NCBI GenBank assembly: GCA_017794925.1
Contig: CP051238.1
Span: forward strand, 2,768,120 to 2,832,119
Reading direction: 5' to 3'
Length of the DNA stretch: 64,000 nt
Source: Aestuariibacter sp.
GTDB lineage: Bacteria > Pseudomonadota > Gammaproteobacteria > Enterobacterales > Alteromonadaceae
A program made the translations under genes and the position numbers. This document shows, in pieces, positions 36,301-46,463 of the stretch (positions are counted from its first letter, which is position 1; every line of letters starts with the position of its first letter). The notes under the pieces are model-generated. The model ran no database searches and was not told the DNA's origin. It worked only from the letters and a program-made list of their open reading frames with translations.

Positions 36301-36435
36301 CCGCTGTTGTTTGATGACTTCTTTGCCAGCATGGCTGTCGTGATCATGTTCGGCTTGGGCTTTGCTACCTTGCTGACACTGGTATTTGTACCAGTGTTGT
36401 ATAGCCTGGTATTTAAAATAAAGCCCTCGAACTAA
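33370..36435 (+). CDS. RND efflux transporter permease (AcrB/HAE1 superfamily)
   Basis: A 1021-residue inner-membrane pump, full length for the superfamily, with two repeats of one helix, a large periplasmic loop and five helices. The proton-relay acidic residues appear in helix 4 (ALGMLVDNAIVV). FDGASP-type porter sequence starts at VYPGASPTQVEEEVTYPIE. The start is GTG, 2 bp past the adaptor stop, with GAGGG as ribosome site. No outer-membrane TolC-type gene is adjacent. It belongs to the hydrophobe/drug group rather than heavy-metal pumps, as judged by the N-terminus; the exact substrate is unknown. Confidence 0.92.
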   Translation: MNIASYFVNNRTSSWMVTLILLLGGFIAFLNLGRLEDPQFTIKQAMVITVYPGASPTQVEEEVTYPIENAIQQLPYVDNIKSISTAGKSQITVEMKSIYRKEDLRGIWEEMRRKINDLAPSLPSGVYPPKIIDDFADVYGMLIAVTGDGYQYKDISDYVDFLKRELVLVDGVGKVSVQGEQEEQVFVEISRSKIVSLGISPSRISSLLVTQNQVSNAGKVKIGDEYIRINPTGEFETVEELENLLISQAGASERIYLGDVARVYRGYEEVPDNLIHYGGHQALLLGISFADGVNVVEVGERIQQRMQALEYMRPVGMDSDFIYNQPIEVDKSVSGFILNLAEAVGIVIVVLLLFMGIKSGLLIGLILLLTVLGTFIFMQQMEINLQRISLGALIIALGMLVDNAIVVTEGILIAMKRGLNKRDAAAQVVSQNMWPLLGATVIAIIAFAPIGLSSDATGEFAGSLFWVLFVSLLLSWVTAITLTPFFATLLFKDDTNTENNEIKDSEDIYKGVIFDVFSGILGFALRWRVISVVTMVGLLVSAVIAFGQVKQAFFPPSTTPMFLVDVWHKAGTDIRVNAEKMGAIEAHMLEQDGVEEVTTTVGQGLPRFMLTYKTEKSYPTYAQLVIRMQDGESLEAQLPKLRDYMEAEYSEMFYKIKRLEIGPSTDAKIEARFSGPDPQVLRQLASEAKRVLGSDPGARNIRDNWRQQTKVIRPVFNEAAARRVGISKADLDNLLLTSFSGAQIGVYRDGTDLLPIISRPPPEERLTADNLENLQIFSSTAQQFIPITQIVREFDVVWEDPIIMRRDRKRTLTVMADHDILGSETAAKLFSRVRGEIEAIPLPVGYELEWGGEFEASSKAQKAIFGSLPVGYLIMFITTVLLFASARIAGIIWACIPLALIGVSYGLLVTGAPFGFMALLGFLSLSGMIIKNGIVLVEQVKLELEEGKAPYSALFHATLSRVRPVCMAAITTILGMIPLLFDDFFASMAVVIMFGLGFATLLTLVFVPVLYSLVFKIKPSN

Positions 36436-36452
36436 CACGTTGTTCTGAAAGC

Positions 36453-36485
36453 AGCCCGGCCTGATGTATCACGCCGGGCTTTTTT
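36453..36485 (+). terminator. Rho-independent terminator of RND operon
   Basis: AGCCCGGC (36453-36460) pairs with GCCGGGCT (36473-36480), loop 12 nt, then TTTTTT. It lies 17 nt after the pump gene. Confidence 0.88.
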
Positions 36486-36694
36486 GTAAGTCTTTCACTC
36501 AGGTGGGCGTGCTCTACACGCCTGCTTTTATTTAAATAATATAACTTGCTGTTTTTCATGGAATTAAATCTGGTACGCCTTTCGCAATGTCTAGAGTGAG
36601 TAAGCATTAGCCTATGTAATCGAAAATCGATAGCGCTATGTGCTCTGATAATGTTTATTTCTTCTTATTTATTTTCTTATTAAAGGAGCGAGCG

Positions 36695-36886
36695 ATGAAT
36701 GCTGATATTGCAAAAGGTAAGTGGACGCAGTTAACCGGTAAAGTCAAAGAGAAGTGGGGTAAGCTCACTGACGATGAAGTAGAGCAAATGGAAGGTAAGT
36801 TCGAAGTGTTCTACGGTAAAATGCAGGAAAAGTACGGCATGAGCAAAGACAAAGCGCGCCGTGAGTTTGATGCCTTGCAGGCCTAG
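36695..36886 (+). CDS. CsbD family stress protein
   Basis: A 63-residue CsbD-like protein, an abundant stress-induced protein of unknown mechanism (B. subtilis CsbD is under sigma-B). MNADIAKGKWTQLTGKVKEKWG and LTDDEVEQMEGKFEVFYGKMQEKYG are typical. The gene starts at ATG 36695, with AAGGAG 6 nt before it; the frame is open to 36638 but that part is not homologous. Terminators on both sides make it a stand-alone gene. Confidence 0.9.
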   Translation: MNADIAKGKWTQLTGKVKEKWGKLTDDEVEQMEGKFEVFYGKMQEKYGMSKDKARREFDALQA

Positions 36887-36895
36887 GTTTAAAGG

Positions 36896-36926
36896 CAGCC
36901 CCTCAGCAACACTGAGGGGCTGTTTT
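36896..36926. terminator. Bidirectional terminator, csbD/TonB receptor
   Basis: CAGCCCCTCAG pairs with CTGAGGGGCTG over 11 bp with a 5-nt loop, followed by TTTTC on the plus strand. It lies between two convergent genes (36886 and 36929) and may serve both. Confidence 0.88.
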
Positions 36927-36928
36927 CT

Positions 36929-39502
36929 TTAGAACTTATACGTTGCAGTGAACGAGAAGGTTCTTCCTGCAGAGGGTTTAACCACCACGGAGTCAAACAA
37001 GTCAGCTGAGGTATAATATTCCTCATCCAGCAGATTATTCACTTGTAACAAGCCAACAAACGGACCTTGTGCATAACTTACAGAGCCATTCACTATACTG
37101 TAGCTTGGTAACATTACTGTTTGCATGATGTCTGTGTAAGTTTCGTCAACCCAGGTCAGACCGATACTTCCTGTCACATCGCCTTCTCCCAGTTCCTGTG
37201 CCCAGGTACCGGAAATACTCACGATATTGTCAGGCAGACCACCGCGCTCCATACGCGTATTCATGCCCACAAATGCTGAACGGGGTCCCGCAATTCGGCC
37301 GCCATACACATCTTCCGGGTTTAGCCCATTTTGAGCCGCGAAATCAGCGCCGTTGATAACCGCTAAGGCTCCATTACTGACTTCTTCGGTGTTAGTGTGT
37401 GTGGCTGTTGCAAGAATCGACAGATTTTCACTTACAAGAGCCCGCATTTCGAATTCCAGACCGTCGCCGAAAACGGCTACCAGCGCACCGGTCTGGCTGT
37501 CACGATAGGTTTTTTCCTGATCATACCAGGCAATAGCGGTGTACAACCGGTTGTCCAGCAAATTCATTTTAACACCCACTTCCTGCAACACCGATTCCTG
37601 AATGTACTGGCTGTTTTCAATGGTAGTAGGAATAATACCGCCAAGCTGGTTGGTGCTCAGGGAATTGGTTTCTGCGTAGGTAACGTAAGGAATAATACCG
37701 TCGGCATTGTAAGACACGCTGGTATTAAAACTAAATGCCGTATCGTCACCGGTGACTACGCCATTACCCTGAGGATCGCCTAAATAGGCCACCCAACCGT
37801 TTTCTGATTCAACGTCGAAGTAGTCGAATCGCGCACCAAGCAATACGTTGAACTTGCCATAAGCAATATCGGTCAGGAAAAACGTACCGGCATTGGCAGA
37901 TTTAGACAGTTGCACCTCGTTAAAGTTACGGGTCAGCGTGCCATCTACGCCGGTAACATTGCCATCTTCATCATAAATGAGTGTGGCATTTTCATAGGGA
38001 TCAAATGACGCAGGCGAAATACGGTCATTGGCAGTGGGTCCCACAGAAATATCCCGGAAGTCAAATGTCTCATCCATCCAGGCTGCATAGTTGTCGAGAT
38101 GTTCTTCGCGGTAGTTCACACCAACAATGCTGTTTGCTGTAAAACTGTCGCCCTCATATTCAAAGGTCAGACTGCTGCGTAGTTCATACAGGAATGCATC
38201 CGGATAATAGGCAGTAAAACCCCAGCTCTGGTACTTGGTGTGATCCATGTAGTCGTAAAACGCCTCGTTTTTCCATACCGTGCCGCTTTCGAACTCATGG
38301 GTGATATCGATATACGCAGTAATCGCTGTGGTATCGGCGTAATCCTGGTCGTCAATAAAGGTGGTTTGATGATCGATTTGCGTGGTGCCTACATCAGTTA
38401 AGGCGTAGGGGTTGGTTAACGTTCGGTCCGCGAGGAAATTACCAAAGCCACCGGCACAGCTAATTTCAAAGCCATTGTACGACGCATTGCCCGCGCCGGA
38501 TTCGGCGGCCGTACACCAACTGTTTACGTTACTAAAAGCATTGTTCAGGAAGCTGGGCGCAAACGACGCAATGAACGCTGACTCCTGAGGCAGGAGCGTG
38601 TTTGCACCGATTGCATTGTCTGAATTACGCACTGGTGCAGCACCGGTAATGTAGGTACCGTTGTCAATCAGATCCTGCGTGACGCGGTTCCAGCCGGGAA
38701 CCTGAATGCTGTCTGTAGTCTGGTATTGTACGCCAAACTGGAGTGTGGTGCTGTCAGACAGGTCAAAGTCGACTGCCGCCTGCACCAGCTCACTTGATGG
38801 CTCATAGCCGTCATAAAATGACTCAGAATCCTCGACTTCAGCAAATAACTGTAAGCCACCGTATTTACCGCCAATTTCTAAAGGAATACCCAGACTGCCA
38901 GAGATGATACGCTGGTTGTAAGAGCCCACGGTAACTGAAATATCACCGGTGACTTCATCGATGTATTTACTGCCGCCCACTTTGGCTGATTTAGGGGTGT
39001 AGTTCAGCTGCCCACCCACGCTGCCGCTACCGTAGAGTGGTGATACCGGTCCGCGCATGACTTCGAGTTTCTCTGCACCACGAACAATGGTGTTGAACGC
39101 ACCCGGGTTGGCAATTCGACGGAAGCCACGGAAATAGTTGTCTGCGGGCTCGCCACGGATATCCATTGCACCTTTGATACCAAAGAAAGAGCTGGTGAAC
39201 GCCCCCGGGGTTAAACGAACCAAATCATCAACGCTACGCAGTGCGAATTTGTCTACCAGGTCTTCGCTGATTTCGGTAATTGAGCGAGGGGTTTCATACA
39301 ATGTTTTATCTAATCCGAATGCACTGCTGTTTTCGCCGTTTGGCATAATGGAGTAGTAATCTGCTTTTTTGCCCAGTACATCTATTTTTTCTACATCAGC
39401 GTCGCTGACTTCTGATGTTTCCTGCGCTAGTGCTGTGGTACTGCCAAGAAGAAAAAGCGCAATACCAACAGCTATGGGATGAAAAGAATGAGAGTGTTTC
39501 AT
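36929..39502 (-). CDS. TonB-dependent outer-membrane receptor
   Basis: An 857-residue TonB-dependent receptor. Signal peptide about 1-26 (LALA-type, ALAQ), a TonB-box-like EKIDVLG at about 38-44, then a plug domain (RSITEISEDLVDKFALRSVDDLVRLTPGA, GEKLEVMRGPVSPLYGSGSVGGQLNY) and a 22-strand barrel ending FSFTATYKF. The plug resembles siderophore receptors such as FhuA or FpvA. However, its upstream palindrome is the same as at the purine gene (3183), so a purine-derived ligand should be considered. No siderophore synthesis gene is near. Confidence 0.9.
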   Translation of the reverse strand: MKHSHSFHPIAVGIALFLLGSTTALAQETSEVSDADVEKIDVLGKKADYYSIMPNGENSSAFGLDKTLYETPRSITEISEDLVDKFALRSVDDLVRLTPGAFTSSFFGIKGAMDIRGEPADNYFRGFRRIANPGAFNTIVRGAEKLEVMRGPVSPLYGSGSVGGQLNYTPKSAKVGGSKYIDEVTGDISVTVGSYNQRIISGSLGIPLEIGGKYGGLQLFAEVEDSESFYDGYEPSSELVQAAVDFDLSDSTTLQFGVQYQTTDSIQVPGWNRVTQDLIDNGTYITGAAPVRNSDNAIGANTLLPQESAFIASFAPSFLNNAFSNVNSWCTAAESGAGNASYNGFEISCAGGFGNFLADRTLTNPYALTDVGTTQIDHQTTFIDDQDYADTTAITAYIDITHEFESGTVWKNEAFYDYMDHTKYQSWGFTAYYPDAFLYELRSSLTFEYEGDSFTANSIVGVNYREEHLDNYAAWMDETFDFRDISVGPTANDRISPASFDPYENATLIYDEDGNVTGVDGTLTRNFNEVQLSKSANAGTFFLTDIAYGKFNVLLGARFDYFDVESENGWVAYLGDPQGNGVVTGDDTAFSFNTSVSYNADGIIPYVTYAETNSLSTNQLGGIIPTTIENSQYIQESVLQEVGVKMNLLDNRLYTAIAWYDQEKTYRDSQTGALVAVFGDGLEFEMRALVSENLSILATATHTNTEEVSNGALAVINGADFAAQNGLNPEDVYGGRIAGPRSAFVGMNTRMERGGLPDNIVSISGTWAQELGEGDVTGSIGLTWVDETYTDIMQTVMLPSYSIVNGSVSYAQGPFVGLLQVNNLLDEEYYTSADLFDSVVVKPSAGRTFSFTATYKF

Positions 39503-39568
39503 TAGTATTCCCTGTTGAGTGTGTTAGAGGAGTTCCCGACCCTATGGAGCACAACGCGTGCCAATACC

Positions 39569-39582
39569 TGACCAGTTGGTCA
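39569..39582. promoter_or_regulatory. Perfect RutR-like palindrome before TonB receptor
   Basis: TGACCAGTTGGTCA has half-sites TGACCA and TGGTCA spaced by 2 bp; extended by C and G on both sides it is symmetric over 16 bp. It lies 66 bp before the TonB receptor start. It matches the RutR consensus, and an almost identical site lies at 3183. Confidence 0.6.
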
Positions 39583-39887
39583 GATTAATTCAAAAATAAG
39601 TCCGGATGCTTTTGTTGGTGATCGCTGTTATAAAATAATAAATTTATAGAATTCAATGTTTTGAAATGCTATTGAAGGATGGGGTAATAAGATTTGAAAA
39701 AAAGAAATATTGTGAGTTTAGACTGAACAAATGAAAGACTCCGTTGGCTTTTTGAAGAATTTTGCACCAAATTTATACAGTGAATGCACGTTAAATGCTC
39801 ATAAAATTGCGGTGAATCTCTTTAATTGTGCAAGTAAATCACGCTAAACGGTTATAATTAGGTTGGACGAATGAAAAGGATATTACT
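39583..39887. other. Intergenic region, AT-rich
   Basis: No gene seen. A TATAAT (39853-39858) precedes the hydrolase gene by 29 bp and could be its -10 box, though I see no good -35. The rest is AT-rich and featureless. Confidence 0.4.
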
Positions 39888-40427
39888 GTGTTAGCACAAC
39901 AAAATACCGGCCTGATCATCATTGATGTACAAGGGAAGCTGGCTACCCTGGTTGCCAATAGCGATGAGACGATTCAATCAATCAGTACATTGGTTCAAGG
40001 CATGCAAGTACTCGGGCTACCTGTGATCTGGGTAGAACAACTGCCAGACAAACTGGGCGCAACGGTGCCGGCGATAGCTGAACATTTGTCAGACTCTGAG
40101 CCTTTCGCTAAATCTACATTTAGTGCACTGGGTAACACGGCAATTTCACAGGCGATTGTATCAACAGGGCGCACAGACTGGCTGGTATGTGGCATTGAAA
40201 CTCACATTTGTGTATACCAGACTGTATGTGACTTACTCGATAACGGTTACCACGCACATGTTATCAGCGATGCGGTGTCTTCACGAAATCCACAACATAA
40301 AGCGCTGGCGCTGGACAAGATGCAACGCCTCGGGGCACAGCTGAGCTGTGTAGAGATGGCCTTGTACGAATTGCTCGAGCGGGCAGATATTCCGGAATTC
40401 AAATCTATTCTGCCGCTCGTTAAATAA
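39888..40427 (+). CDS. Isochorismatase-like cysteine hydrolase
   Basis: A 179-residue isochorismatase-superfamily hydrolase. The Asp-Lys-Cys triad is expected at Asp13 (LIIIDVQGKL), Lys75 (EPFAKSTFSA) and Cys108 (GIETHICVYQT), which is the YcaC/nicotinamidase-like arrangement. The start is GTG 39888, preceded by AAGGA. A terminator follows, so it is single. Likely role: hydrolysis of a small amide or ureide, unknown. No isochorismate or siderophore genes are near, although it faces away from the TonB receptor. Confidence 0.82.
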   Translation: MLAQQNTGLIIIDVQGKLATLVANSDETIQSISTLVQGMQVLGLPVIWVEQLPDKLGATVPAIAEHLSDSEPFAKSTFSALGNTAISQAIVSTGRTDWLVCGIETHICVYQTVCDLLDNGYHAHVISDAVSSRNPQHKALALDKMQRLGAQLSCVEMALYELLERADIPEFKSILPLVK

Positions 40428-40450
40428 GTCACTGATGAGATTTGAGCTAT

Positions 40451-40476
40451 AAAAACCTGCAAATTTGCAGGTTTTT
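40451..40476 (+). terminator. Palindromic terminator after hydrolase
   Basis: AAAAACCTGCAAA followed by its reverse complement TTTGCAGGTTTTT: a 26-bp perfect palindrome ending in a T-run, 23 nt after the stop codon. It works in either direction. Confidence 0.88.
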
Positions 40477-40586
40477 GCATTTTATTTGCTGAAATCAGCC
40501 CGTTAGGGTAGCCGTGCCTTTTATCCTTTGTGTAAAATGTCGGCCTTTTACAGAACCGGACGCTGGGCAATATATATTGCCAATAG

Positions 40587-41615
<1,029 letters not shown>

Positions 41616-41627
41616 GGCGGCATCAAC

Positions 41628-44015
41628 ATGAAATTCAGTGAAAAGTGGTTAAGAGAATGGGTTAACCCTGCTGCGTCACAGGATGAACTGTGCGAGCAGC
41701 TAAGTATGGCCGGACTGGAAGTCGATGGCGTAGAGCCGGTTGCCGGTGACTTCTCAGGCGTAGTAGTAGGCGAGGTGGTTGAGTGTGGACAACACCCTAA
41801 CGCCGACAAACTGCGCGTGACCAAAATTAATGTAGGCGAAGACGAGTTGCTGGACATCGTATGTGGTGCACCAAACTGCCGTCTTGGCCTGAAAGTCGCT
41901 GTTGCCAAAGTGGGCGCAGTGCTGCCAGGTGATTTTAAAATCAAGAAAGCGAAACTGCGCGGTGAGCCGTCGTTCGGCATGTTGTGTAGTTTCTCTGAGC
42001 TGGGTATTAGCGATGATCACAGCGGTATTATTGAATTGCCTCTGGATGCGCCGATTGGGGCTGATATTCGCGACTACCTTGAACTCAATGACGTTACCAT
42101 TGAGGTTGATTTAACACCTAACCGAGCAGATTGCCTGGGGCTTCGTGGTATCGCCCGCGAAGTTGGCGTGTTAAATAACACAGACGTCACCGAACCAGCA
42201 GTTGAGGCGGTTGCACCAACGATTGAAGACAAGCTGGCGATTACGTTAAGTGCGCCTGAAGCTTGCCCGCGCTATTTGGGGCGTGTGGTGAAAGGCGTTA
42301 ACGTAAAAGCGCAGTCACCGTTTTGGCTGACTGAAAAACTGCGCCGCAGTGGCATTCGCAGCATCGACCCGATTGTAGACGTAACCAACTTCGTATTGCT
42401 TGAACTTGGGCACCCTATGCACGCATTCAACCTGGCTTCTATTGAAGGCGGTATCAATGTGCGTATGGCTAATGCCGGTGAATCCCTGACGCTGCTCGAT
42501 GAAACCACGGTAGAACTTAAAGATAACACCCTGGTGATTGCCGACGACAATAAAGCGCTGGCAATGGCGGGTATCTTTGGTGGTCTGCATTCAGGTACCG
42601 ACGAAAACACCACCGACATTTTGCTGGAAAGTGCGTTCTTCGCGCCGGATGCCATTATGGGCAAAGCACGCCAATACGGTCTGCACACCGATGCGTCGCA
42701 CCGTTATGAGCGTGGTGTAGATCCGCAATTACAGGCTACCGCAATGGAACGCGCGACGCGTTTGATTCTGGATATCTGTGGCGGAGAAGCCGGCCCGGTG
42801 GTTGAAGCGCTGAATGACGCTACGTTACCAGCACAACCCGAAGTTACACTGCGTAAAGCGCGCCTGAAGCGTGTTCTAGGCATTGATATTGCTGACGACA
42901 CCGTGTCTGAAATTCTGGCTCGACTGGGCATGCAGGCGACTGAATCAGACGAAGGTTGGGTTGCTAAAGCACCGTCGTATCGCTTCGATATTGCCATTGA
43001 AGAAGATTTAATCGAAGAAGTAGCCCGCGTTTACGGTTACAACAGCATTCCTAATGTTGCCCCTGTGGCTGCACTGTCAATGATTCCGGCAAACGAAGCG
43101 ACATTGTCGCTGGATGCGGTTAAAGCGGTACTACTTAACCGCGGCTACAACGAAGCCATTACCTATTCGTTTGTTGATCCGAAAATACAGAACCTGTTAT
43201 TCCCGGAGAGCAATGGTTTGGTATTGCCACACCCGATATCAGCTGACATGTCTATTATGCGCGTGAGCTTGTGGCCGGGTCTGCTTCAGGCAACCTCGTA
43301 CAACCAGAAGCGTCAGCAAAACCGCATTCGTTTGTTCGAAACGGGCCTTCGCTTTGTACCTGATGCCGATGCACCGAATGGCATTAATCAGGAGCCAATG
43401 CTGGCGGGCGTGCTTGCTGGTCGTCGTATAGCAGAGCATTGGGATGGTACTGATTCGGCTGTCGATTTCTTTGATGCCAAAGCCGATGTTGAGGCGCTGC
43501 TGGGGCTCACCGGTAAAGGCAAGCAAGTGAGTTTCAAAGCTGAAATGCATACTGCCTTGCACCCGGGCATGTCAGCGGCAATCTATCTTGATGATGCGCA
43601 CATTGGCTGGCTGGGCGCGGTACACCCGCAATTCAGTAAAAAGCTGGGCACCAACGGACGTGTGTTTGTCTTTGAGCTGCTGTTAAGTGCCGCTACGCAG
43701 CGTGAATTACCGTCTGCGAAGCCGGTTTCTAAGTTCCCGGCAAACCGCCGAGACATAGCGATTACTGTGGCTGAAACCGTGGCTGTTGGCGATGTAATAA
43801 AATTTATTGAAAAAAATAGCGCAAATCAATTAGTTGGCCTAAACTTGTTCGATGTGTATACTGGTCAAGGAATAGCCGACGGCTATAAGAGCCTTGCGTT
43901 ATCACTGATCCTGCAGGATCCCGACAAAACGTTGGAAGATGCAGAGATCCAAGCGGTGGTAGATTCAGTGGTTAAAGGGCTTGAATCTGAATTCGGGGCA
44001 GCGTTAAGAGAGTAA
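41628..44015 (+). CDS. pheT: Phenylalanyl-tRNA synthetase beta subunit
   Basis: A 795-residue beta subunit, the full E. coli size. Domains in order: tRNA-binding (about 40-150, [24 protein letters not shown]), B3/B4 editing domain (about 210-380, with HAFNLASI), B5 (about 400-470), catalytic-like core, and a C-terminal ferredoxin-fold anticodon-binding domain (about 700-793, [30 protein letters not shown]). It is followed 3 bp later by ihfA, the standard operon. Confidence 0.96.
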   Translation: MKFSEKWLREWVNPAASQDELCEQLSMAGLEVDGVEPVAGDFSGVVVGEVVECGQHPNADKLRVTKINVGEDELLDIVCGAPNCRLGLKVAVAKVGAVLPGDFKIKKAKLRGEPSFGMLCSFSELGISDDHSGIIELPLDAPIGADIRDYLELNDVTIEVDLTPNRADCLGLRGIAREVGVLNNTDVTEPAVEAVAPTIEDKLAITLSAPEACPRYLGRVVKGVNVKAQSPFWLTEKLRRSGIRSIDPIVDVTNFVLLELGHPMHAFNLASIEGGINVRMANAGESLTLLDETTVELKDNTLVIADDNKALAMAGIFGGLHSGTDENTTDILLESAFFAPDAIMGKARQYGLHTDASHRYERGVDPQLQATAMERATRLILDICGGEAGPVVEALNDATLPAQPEVTLRKARLKRVLGIDIADDTVSEILARLGMQATESDEGWVAKAPSYRFDIAIEEDLIEEVARVYGYNSIPNVAPVAALSMIPANEATLSLDAVKAVLLNRGYNEAITYSFVDPKIQNLLFPESNGLVLPHPISADMSIMRVSLWPGLLQATSYNQKRQQNRIRLFETGLRFVPDADAPNGINQEPMLAGVLAGRRIAEHWDGTDSAVDFFDAKADVEALLGLTGKGKQVSFKAEMHTALHPGMSAAIYLDDAHIGWLGAVHPQFSKKLGTNGRVFVFELLLSAATQRELPSAKPVSKFPANRRDIAITVAETVAVGDVIKFIEKNSANQLVGLNLFDVYTGQGIADGYKSLALSLILQDPDKTLEDAEIQAVVDSVVKGLESEFGAALRE

Positions 44016-44018
44016 ATT

Positions 44019-44318
44019 ATGGCATTAACCAAGGCCGAGATGGCTGAACACTTATTCGAAAAACTGGGTATCAACAAGAAAGACGCTAAGGATTTGGTGG
44101 AGGCGTTTTTTGAAGAAATCAAAGGCGCACTGGAATCCGGTGAACAAGTGAAACTCTCTGGGTTTGGCAACTTTGACTTGCGTGACAAGAATGAACGGCC
44201 TGGCCGCAACCCGAAAACGGGTGAGGACATTCCGATCAAAGCACGTCGCGTGGTTACGTTCCGCCCAGGTCAAAAACTCAAGAGTCGGGTTGAAAACTCC
44301 AAACCGCCAACTGAGTAG
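44019..44318 (+). CDS. ihfA: Integration host factor alpha subunit
   Basis: The 99-residue IHF-alpha, a DNA-bending nucleoid protein ([63 protein letters not shown]). The [10 protein letters not shown] arm with the minor-groove proline is present. It is the third gene of pheST-ihfA, as in enterobacteria and Alteromonadales, and ends with a terminator. IHF often affects integron recombination; relevance to the array at 60 kb is only a thought. Confidence 0.96.
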   Translation: MALTKAEMAEHLFEKLGINKKDAKDLVEAFFEEIKGALESGEQVKLSGFGNFDLRDKNERPGRNPKTGEDIPIKARRVVTFRPGQKLKSRVENSKPPTE

Positions 44319-44347
44319 AGATTTAGTGCTTTAAAAAATACATCATT

Positions 44348-44371
44348 GGCCAGCACTCTGCTGGCCTTTTT
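44348..44371 (+). terminator. Rho-independent terminator of pheST-ihfA
   Basis: GGCCAGC (44348-44354) pairs with GCTGGCC (44360-44366), 5-nt loop, followed by TTTTT. Confidence 0.9.
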
Positions 44372-44440
44372 ATGCTGTTGGTTGAGTTGCTGACTAACAG
44401 ATCTTCTAACCTACACGTAGTTTTGGGGTAGGCACTTTTT

Positions 44441-44998
44441 ATGACATTTCGCAAAGGCTTAATACTGGCCGTCGTATTGCTAATTGCCGTAGCAGGGGTG
44501 TGGTTTACTCAACCACAAGCGCCTGTTGAAGATGAACAAAACGATGCCGCATTAGCGTCACTTTCATTTCGCCAGCAAATTCTGCACGCCAGCGATTTAT
44601 TGGCAGGCGTAAAGCAAGCTATTCAGCAGCAGGATGCGCAGGCATTGCAAACCTGGCAACAAAAAGCGGTTGAGGTTGCCGTGGCCGCTGAACTGAGTCA
44701 GCAGGATATTGACTTTATTGCTTCACAGGAAGGTTTGGAGTATTTGCAGTTTCATGCAAACCGCGCGTTGTTTAATGATGGATTTGAACAGCGTTATCAT
44801 GCTTTAGCCGGTATTGAGGATTTAAAAGCGCAATACCCGCAAGCACAGGATTTGTTTGCCAAAGCAGACAACATGATAGCGCAGCGTGATGCGATTATTA
44901 ATGAAATCGCGATAGAGCTGGACGGGACAAATCCACCAGGCGAGGTAGCGCTTAAAGAAGCGAAACGCCTGTGGCAACAGCGCTTCAAAAGTAACTAA
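44441..44998 (+). CDS. Single-pass membrane protein of unknown function
   Basis: A 185-residue protein with an N-terminal signal anchor (about 6-23, LILAVVLLIAVAGVW) and a helical, Gln- and Ala-rich extracytoplasmic part with a coiled-coil look. I recognise no domain. ATG 44441 has a weak upstream site (GGGGTAGGC). The MITE-like element begins 17 bp after its stop codon. It is probably a real gene because of codon usage and the anchor, but a role is unknown. Confidence 0.6.
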   Translation: MTFRKGLILAVVLLIAVAGVWFTQPQAPVEDEQNDAALASLSFRQQILHASDLLAGVKQAIQQQDAQALQTWQQKAVEVAVAAELSQQDIDFIASQEGLEYLQFHANRALFNDGFEQRYHALAGIEDLKAQYPQAQDLFAKADNMIAQRDAIINEIAIELDGTNPPGEVALKEAKRLWQQRFKSN

Positions 44999-45014
44999 GC
45001 GCGGTTGGTTGCTT

Positions 45015-45292
45015 ATACCAATCCGCATAGAATATTGCCCTAGCAGAGTGATCCCTGAGGGCGAGTCGAAATCGACTTAGATCACGACGCGGTTACTGAG
45101 GCATAGTCGCTCTACGTCCAGTAACCGCAACACAGAGCTAAGTCGATTTGGCCACTCCCTTCGGGCGAGGCTGACAGGCTTTCTGCCTTCGTTACATTTG
45201 CTTGATTTAGCAACACTAATCCTGCGCAAATAAGCCTCGCCATAAAACCTGTCAGTCTCGCTGATAGGGTAATATTCTATGCGGATTGGTAT
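45015..45292. repeat. MITE-like element with 28-bp terminal inverted repeats
   Basis: A 278-bp element. Its ends are ATACCAATCCGCATAGAATA... (45015-45042) and the inverse at 45265-45292, matching 27 of 28. Nested inside are three more inverted pairs: AATCGACTTAG (45070) with CTAAGTCGATT (45138), GCGGTTACTG (45089) with CAGTAACCGC (45119), and CGAGGCTGACAGG (45166) with CCTGTCAGTCTCG (45248, 12/13). No gene is inside, so movement would need a transposase from elsewhere. I could not identify a clear target-site duplication. It sits between the stop of an unknown gene and the stop of the PhyH gene. Confidence 0.85.
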
Positions 45293-45297
45293 TTAAC

Positions 45298-45978
45298 TCA
45301 GGCCCAGCTAACATGGTCAGGCAGCGAGTAGCCACTGTATTCTAAGTGTAAAACCCGTCGTTGAGACGGGGTTTGCGCTTTTGACGAGGCGTGAAGCAAA
45401 TGGGGTCGCATTACCAGTACATCTCCTACGCCAGCTTCGCATACTACTTCCGGCTGTTGTCGAACTATATGCCCGATGTCTTTTTGCGAGAGTAATCCAG
45501 CCCGATGACTACTGGGAATGACTTTCAGACAGCCGCTGCTAATGTCAGCGGGATCCAGGTGGATTCGCAACGTAACCATATTATTTAAAACAGCAAGTGG
45601 TACCTGTACATGCAGGGTATGGTCTTTTTCACTCCAGGGGCCCCAGTCAGGGGCATCGAATTTCGCTGACACGCAGACGGTTTTGTCCTGATGCCAGGTC
45701 ACCAGCCAGTTATTGTCGACGGTTTTATTAAATACGATGGCGCGGACTAACTGCGCGGGACCATTGAGGTATTGGCCTGCGAGACTCAGCAAACAGGCTG
45801 AGTGGGCGAGTTCATGGATGCCAGTAAACTTCTTCTCGGCATTGCGAATACCACCCGTACCGGCACAGACGTGGTGTGATGACAGTGCTTCACTGATGGC
45901 GTGGCACTGCGCTGGCGGTAAGTACCCTTTCACTAGTTCATACCCCACAGGCAGCGCGTTACTATGCTCAGCAGCCAT
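45298..45978 (-). CDS. Phytanoyl-CoA dioxygenase (PhyH) family protein
   Basis: A 226-residue Fe(II)/2-oxoglutarate-dependent dioxygenase. The iron ligands are visible as H96-x-D98 (WHQDKT) and His196 (RPHLLHASSK), with an Arg at 207/208 (QRRVLHLEY) for 2-oxoglutarate. MRPHLLHAS is characteristic. Small PhyH members hydroxylate diverse metabolites; the substrate is unknown. Its stop codon lies 5 bp past the MITE-like element. The ribosome site is weak (AGACTAA before ATG). It is followed by ybaK in the leftward direction upstream. Confidence 0.82.
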   Translation of the reverse strand: MAAEHSNALPVGYELVKGYLPPAQCHAISEALSSHHVCAGTGGIRNAEKKFTGIHELAHSACLLSLAGQYLNGPAQLVRAIVFNKTVDNNWLVTWHQDKTVCVSAKFDAPDWGPWSEKDHTLHVQVPLAVLNNMVTLRIHLDPADISSGCLKVIPSSHRAGLLSQKDIGHIVRQQPEVVCEAGVGDVLVMRPHLLHASSKAQTPSQRRVLHLEYSGYSLPDHVSWA

Positions 45979-45987
45979 TTAGTCTGT

Positions 45988-46455
45988 CTAGCCTGCGAGT
46001 GGGGCGAATTTGCCGCGTGTCAGGCCAGCTAAATCCTGTGGACTTAATTCAATTTCCAGACCGCGTTTTCCCGCGCTCACGTAGATGGTGTCGAAAGGCT
46101 CGGCCGATGCGTCGATAAACGTGGGCAGGGCTTTCTTTTGGCCCAACGGACTGACACCACCCAGCACATAGCCTGTGGTGCGCTCTACTTTTTGCGGATT
46201 GCCCATTTGCGCTTTTTTCGCGCCGGCCGCTTTGGCCAGTTGTTTAAGGTTTAACTGATGTGTAACAGGTACAACCGCAACCACCAGCGCGCCGGTATCC
46301 AGTTCGGCGACGAGTGTCTTGAAGACCTGTTCGGGTGCCAGCGAGAGCTTTTCAGCGGCTTCCAAACCATAGGAGGCCGCTTGTTTGTCGTGTGTATACT
46401 TGTGCACCTTATGCGCGATTTTTTTACGCTCGGCAGCCACAATGCCCGGTGTCAT
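45988..46455 (-). CDS. ybaK: YbaK/EbsC-family aminoacyl-tRNA deacylase
   Basis: A 155-residue Cys-tRNA(Pro) deacylase that clears cysteine mischarged on tRNA-Pro. The conserved lysine and glycines are in VFKTLVAELD, VPVTHQLNLKQLAKAAGAKKAQMG and TTGYVLGGVSPLGQKKALPTFID. Length matches E. coli YbaK (159). It sits 8 bp before the penicillin acylase stop, likely in one transcript, with PhyH 9 bp downstream. Confidence 0.9.
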   Translation of the reverse strand: MTPGIVAAERKKIAHKVHKYTHDKQAASYGLEAAEKLSLAPEQVFKTLVAELDTGALVVAVVPVTHQLNLKQLAKAAGAKKAQMGNPQKVERTTGYVLGGVSPLGQKKALPTFIDASAEPFDTIYVSAGKRGLEIELSPQDLAGLTRGKFAPLAG

Positions 46456-46463
46456 ATTTGCTC

